Part shown: piece by piece, positions 6,945 through 9,373 of the stretch
Layout of the letters: every line of letters begins with the position of its first letter
Numbering within the stretch: position 1 is the first letter of the stretch
Program-made: the position numbers and the translations under genes
Assembly: GCA_946405565.1 (NCBI GenBank)
Contig: CAMJHU010000042.1
Coordinates: 1-9,373 of the forward strand
From: an uncultured Clostridia bacterium
GTDB lineage: Bacteria > Bacillota > Clostridia > Oscillospirales > Acutalibacteraceae
Direction of reading: 5' to 3'
DNA: 9,373 nucleotides
The notes under the pieces: model-generated
What the model saw: only the letters and a program-made list of their open reading frames with translations
The model's database searches: none
What the model was told of the DNA's origin: nothing

Positions 6945-9263
6945 TCAGTGATTGACCTGTATATGTAGATTTCCGTCGATGACCTCACAGGTGAAGCTGT
7001 CGCCGGACGGGGCGGGATAAAGATGGCGGAAGCCCTTGACCTGCAGCCGGGAGGCGGTCAGAGGAATCTGATCGGTTTCCCCGGTGAGAATGACCGCGCC
7101 GGCGGTGAGATAGGTGATATGTGCCGGCGGCGTGCGGAGAATGAGAATATCACAGATGAGATAATCCGGGGGAAGCAGGGCGCAGTCGCCGTTATCGGGG
7201 CAGACCAGCACGGATGTGGCGCCGGCGGTGAAACGCTGCCATTGCGCGCCCTGCCCGTCGGTGAACATTTCAAGTGTGAGGCCCGGCAGTTTTACAGCAC
7301 CGCCCAGCGGCAGGACCTGCGTGTGACTGCGCCCGGCGGCTTTGCTTATCAAAGGAAAGCGGGAGAGACTGTCGGCACTGTCGCCGCAAAAGCAGTAATG
7401 AGGGGCATAGGTTTCGATCAGGGCGTCGCCCAGTCTGCTGTGATAACCGTCGGGACAAACCACGGCGAGCGCGTCGAGTGTGCGGACGCCTTCCGCGTCA
7501 AGGCACGATTGGATGGCGGACAGTTCCAGACGTTCGCCGCCGGTTTCGGTGATCATCGTGCGGACGCCGCTTCGGGCGCAGACACAGGCGCCGCCGTCCG
7601 TGGCAAAAATATGGATGCGCGCGCCGGTATGAACCGCCTTGTGGGAAATCATTGCCGACGCGAGCAGCAGGGATATGGCACAGAAAGCGGCGCTGGCGGC
7701 ATAGCGGTGTCTATCGGGCGACGGGTCGCGCCGTATGAGAAGAAACACCGACAGCAGAATGCCAGCCGAGAAGGCAAAAAAGAAGGGGACATAGGGATAG
7801 CGGGCATTCGCGCAGAACAGCGGAATACCGGACAGCAGCGCCGTAACGCTGTCGAGATATTGCGCCAGCGCGGCGGCTGCCAGCCGGAACGGAAAGGACA
7901 GCGCAAATCCCACGATGGGTACCGCGTGGAGCAGTCCCGCCGTGATACCCGTCAGGAGAAACAGCATGGCGGGGGAAAGGCAGAGCAGGTTGGTCAGCGG
8001 CGCTATCAGCGGAAGATAACCGAAATACATCGCGCTCAATGGCATGGTGACCAGTGCGGCAGTGACGGATACCGAAAGATTGTCAATGAAACGGGCTTTG
8101 ATTTTGCTCCTGAGGGAGGACGAACGGTCCGCAGGATTCCCGTGGAAGCGACGGGTGAGGCGCGTTTTGAGACGGTCGGCGAAGAGGATGATGCCCACGC
8201 TGGAAACTACGGACAATTGCAGTCCGATGTCGATGGCGATCGTGGGACGAAGCAGCAGCATGATCAGCAGTCCGACCGACAGGGATGTGAGCGAATCAGG
8301 GTTATGATAAACGAGCTGCGCGGTCAGCGCTATGAGGTGCATGATGCCCGCGCGCGTGACGGAGGGGGTAAATCCGGTGACTGCCATAAAGAGCAGAATC
8401 GCACCCATGGTGAGCAGGTAAGACTGTCGGGGCCACCAGCCAAGGCGAAAGGTCACACGGGTGCATACCGCCGCCAGCAGGCTCACATGGAGACCCGAAA
8501 CGGCAAGCAGATGTCCGATGCCGGACGTGCGGAAATGACGCACCACCGATTGGTCAAGCGCGTCGGTATCGCCCAGCAGCATGGCGCAGAGCATACCGGC
8601 GGACTTGGAGGGAAGGGTGGCTTTCATGGCGGCAATGATGCTGCGACGAACGGTCAGCGGAAAAAAGCGGATACGGCTGAAGGCGCCGGCGGCGGTCACG
8701 GTTGGCTCCGCGGACGGCAGACACCATGCCCGTGCCGCGATACCGTCGGCGAGCAAGTTGGTACGGTTGTGGGAACTGTTGGAAACCGTATCCTCCAGAA
8801 AAGTGACCGCTACGGTGATCTGATCCCCTTCGGCGGCATTCAGGCTGGTTCGGCTGGACAGACGAAGGCGCAGCGATGGGGGAACTTCCGGGAGGTCGAT
8901 GGAACTGGTCTGCACCGTGTAGTACCATCTGCCGTACTGCTGACGGGGGATATCGGTGATTTCTCCCGAAATCATACAGGTCTGTGTGCCGAGAGCGTCG
9001 GCGACGGTCTGTGTGCGGATTTGCTGATGCCACATGACCAGAAATCCCAGTGCTACGGGAAGAACGCACAGGAGTATGACGGAATGAGATTCCCTTTGAA
9101 TGAAAATGGCCACGAGTCCAAGGACCGTGACCATGACAAATAGCGTAAGGTTGAGAGCCGATGCCAGAGACGCCGCGCATACCAGCGCCGCGAAATAAAG
9201 CAATACGGCAGTGGCAAGCGGACGGCGGAGCGGCATGGAGACTTTGAGGGAGAAATGTGCCAT
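6945..9263 (-). CDS. comEC: ComEC/Rec2-family DNA-uptake channel with degenerate C-terminal MBL domain
   Basis: Integral membrane protein of 772 residues, the family that carries single-stranded DNA across the inner membrane during transformation. Residues about 16-80 hold N-terminal membrane segments, and 90-200 the extracytoplasmic DUF4131/OB-like region (TCMISGEITDIPRQQYGRWYY). Residues 220-510 form the competence domain, with the signature GHLLAVSGLHVSLLA (250-264), ALLLGD-like AMLLGDTDAL (227-236) and FTPSVTRAGIMH (298-309), with about ten hydrophobic segments in all. Residues about 548-770 occupy the place of the metallo-beta-lactamase-like domain, but the DVGQGD, THxDxDH and HHGS motifs are all replaced (FATDGGACV 553-561, VCPDGYHSRLG 602-612, LRTPPAH 709-715). 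The ATG at 9263 is only 6 bases after the upstream stop codon and has no clear Shine-Dalgarno, so translational coupling is likely; Met10 is another possible start. mtnN follows. No other competence genes are in the window. Confidence 0.92.
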   Translation of the reverse strand: MAHFSLKVSMPLRRPLATAVLLYFAALVCAASLASALNLTLFVMVTVLGLVAIFIQRESHSVILLCVLPVALGFLVMWHQQIRTQTVADALGTQTCMISGEITDIPRQQYGRWYYTVQTSSIDLPEVPPSLRLRLSSRTSLNAAEGDQITVAVTFLEDTVSNSSHNRTNLLADGIAARAWCLPSAEPTVTAAGAFSRIRFFPLTVRRSIIAAMKATLPSKSAGMLCAMLLGDTDALDQSVVRHFRTSGIGHLLAVSGLHVSLLAAVCTRVTFRLGWWPRQSYLLTMGAILLFMAVTGFTPSVTRAGIMHLIALTAQLVYHNPDSLTSLSVGLLIMLLLRPTIAIDIGLQLSVVSSVGIILFADRLKTRLTRRFHGNPADRSSSLRSKIKARFIDNLSVSVTAALVTMPLSAMYFGYLPLIAPLTNLLCLSPAMLFLLTGITAGLLHAVPIVGFALSFPFRLAAAALAQYLDSVTALLSGIPLFCANARYPYVPFFFAFSAGILLSVFLLIRRDPSPDRHRYAASAAFCAISLLLASAMISHKAVHTGARIHIFATDGGACVCARSGVRTMITETGGERLELSAIQSCLDAEGVRTLDALAVVCPDGYHSRLGDALIETYAPHYCFCGDSADSLSRFPLISKAAGRSHTQVLPLGGAVKLPGLTLEMFTDGQGAQWQRFTAGATSVLVCPDNGDCALLPPDYLICDILILRTPPAHITYLTAGAVILTGETDQIPLTASRLQVKGFRHLYPAPSGDSFTCEVIDGNLHIQVNH

Positions 9264-9269
9264 AGCGGG

Positions 9270-9373
9270 TTACTTGAAGAAGAGCGGCAGCGCTTCGAGG
9301 AAGATGATATCGTCTCTGTCCTTGGCGTCGCCCTCGGCAAGCACGGCGCATTTTGCCACAACGGTGCCGCCTG
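9270..9373 (-). CDS. C-terminus of an adenine-type phosphoribosyltransferase, 5'-partial
   Basis: The minus-strand frame enters from the right edge and ends at TAA (9270-9272), giving 34 visible residues that begin GGTVVAKCAVLAEGDA and end EALPLFFK. The pattern of a glycine pair before a hydrophobic strand, then AVLAEGDAK-RDDIIFLE-LPLF, matches my recollection of the C-terminal end of type I phosphoribosyltransferases annotated as Apt-like in Clostridia. The PRPP-binding motif lies outside the window, so the identity is tentative. If correct, it converts adenine and PRPP to AMP. It precedes comEC by 6 bases on the same strand, so the two are almost certainly co-transcribed. Confidence 0.55.
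   Translation of the reverse strand, partial: GGTVVAKCAVLAEGDAKDRDDIIFLEALPLFFK

Noticed and set aside
7023..9143. Very long open frame on the plus strand opposite comEC (about 700 codons)
   Set aside because: Its translation is rich in Gly, Arg, Gln and His without any family pattern, and it mirrors the GC-rich third codon positions of comEC. The minus-strand protein has clear ComEC motifs.

Overview
The window looks like a chromosomal piece from a fairly GC-rich anaerobic Bacillota (Clostridia, most likely an Oscillospiraceae/Ruminococcaceae-type gut bacterium). This placement is an inference. It rests on the gene mix (type I pullulanase, YbjN-fold protein, DUF4026/DUF2314 protein, Rpn-type PD-(D/E)XK protein, CotH-like lipoprotein, ComEC) and on strong AGGAGG-type ribosome binding sites. 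No rRNA, tRNA, CRISPR array or phage gene was seen, and no gap between genes exceeds about 150 bases.

Left part, plus strand (2-2106): the 3' three quarters of a type I pullulanase gene, followed after 32 bases by a small YbjN-family reading frame that appears to lack its normal N-terminus and a ribosome binding site. A strong two-tier hairpin with T-runs on both sides (2137-2195) separates this block from the convergent minus-strand genes.

Middle, minus strand (2220-4532): an Rpn-family nuclease/transposase-like protein with an alanine/glutamate heptad tail encoded by 21-bp tandem repeats. Twenty-one bases downstream of it lies a DUF4026 protein with a DUF2314-like C-terminus. Just upstream of the Rpn gene is a 99-bp element bounded by perfect 14-bp inverted repeats and TTA duplications (4562-4666), which looks like a miniature inverted-repeat element.

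Right part, minus strand (4683-9373): a tightly packed series read from right to left. It holds the C-terminus of an adenine-type phosphoribosyltransferase, comEC (6-base gap), the MTA/SAH nucleosidase gene mtnN (34-base gap) and a CotH-kinase-like lipoprotein gene (23-base gap). They are probably co-transcribed. MtnN releases adenine, which an adenine phosphoribosyltransferase could salvage, so two members form a plausible purine-recycling pair. The ComEC protein keeps the membrane channel core, but its C-terminal metallo-beta-lactamase-like domain has lost all recognisable metal-binding motifs.

I do not see a clear new multi-gene system. The best leads are the ComEC with a degenerate nuclease-like domain, the miniature inverted-repeat element beside the Rpn gene, and the Rpn-DUF4026 gene pair.
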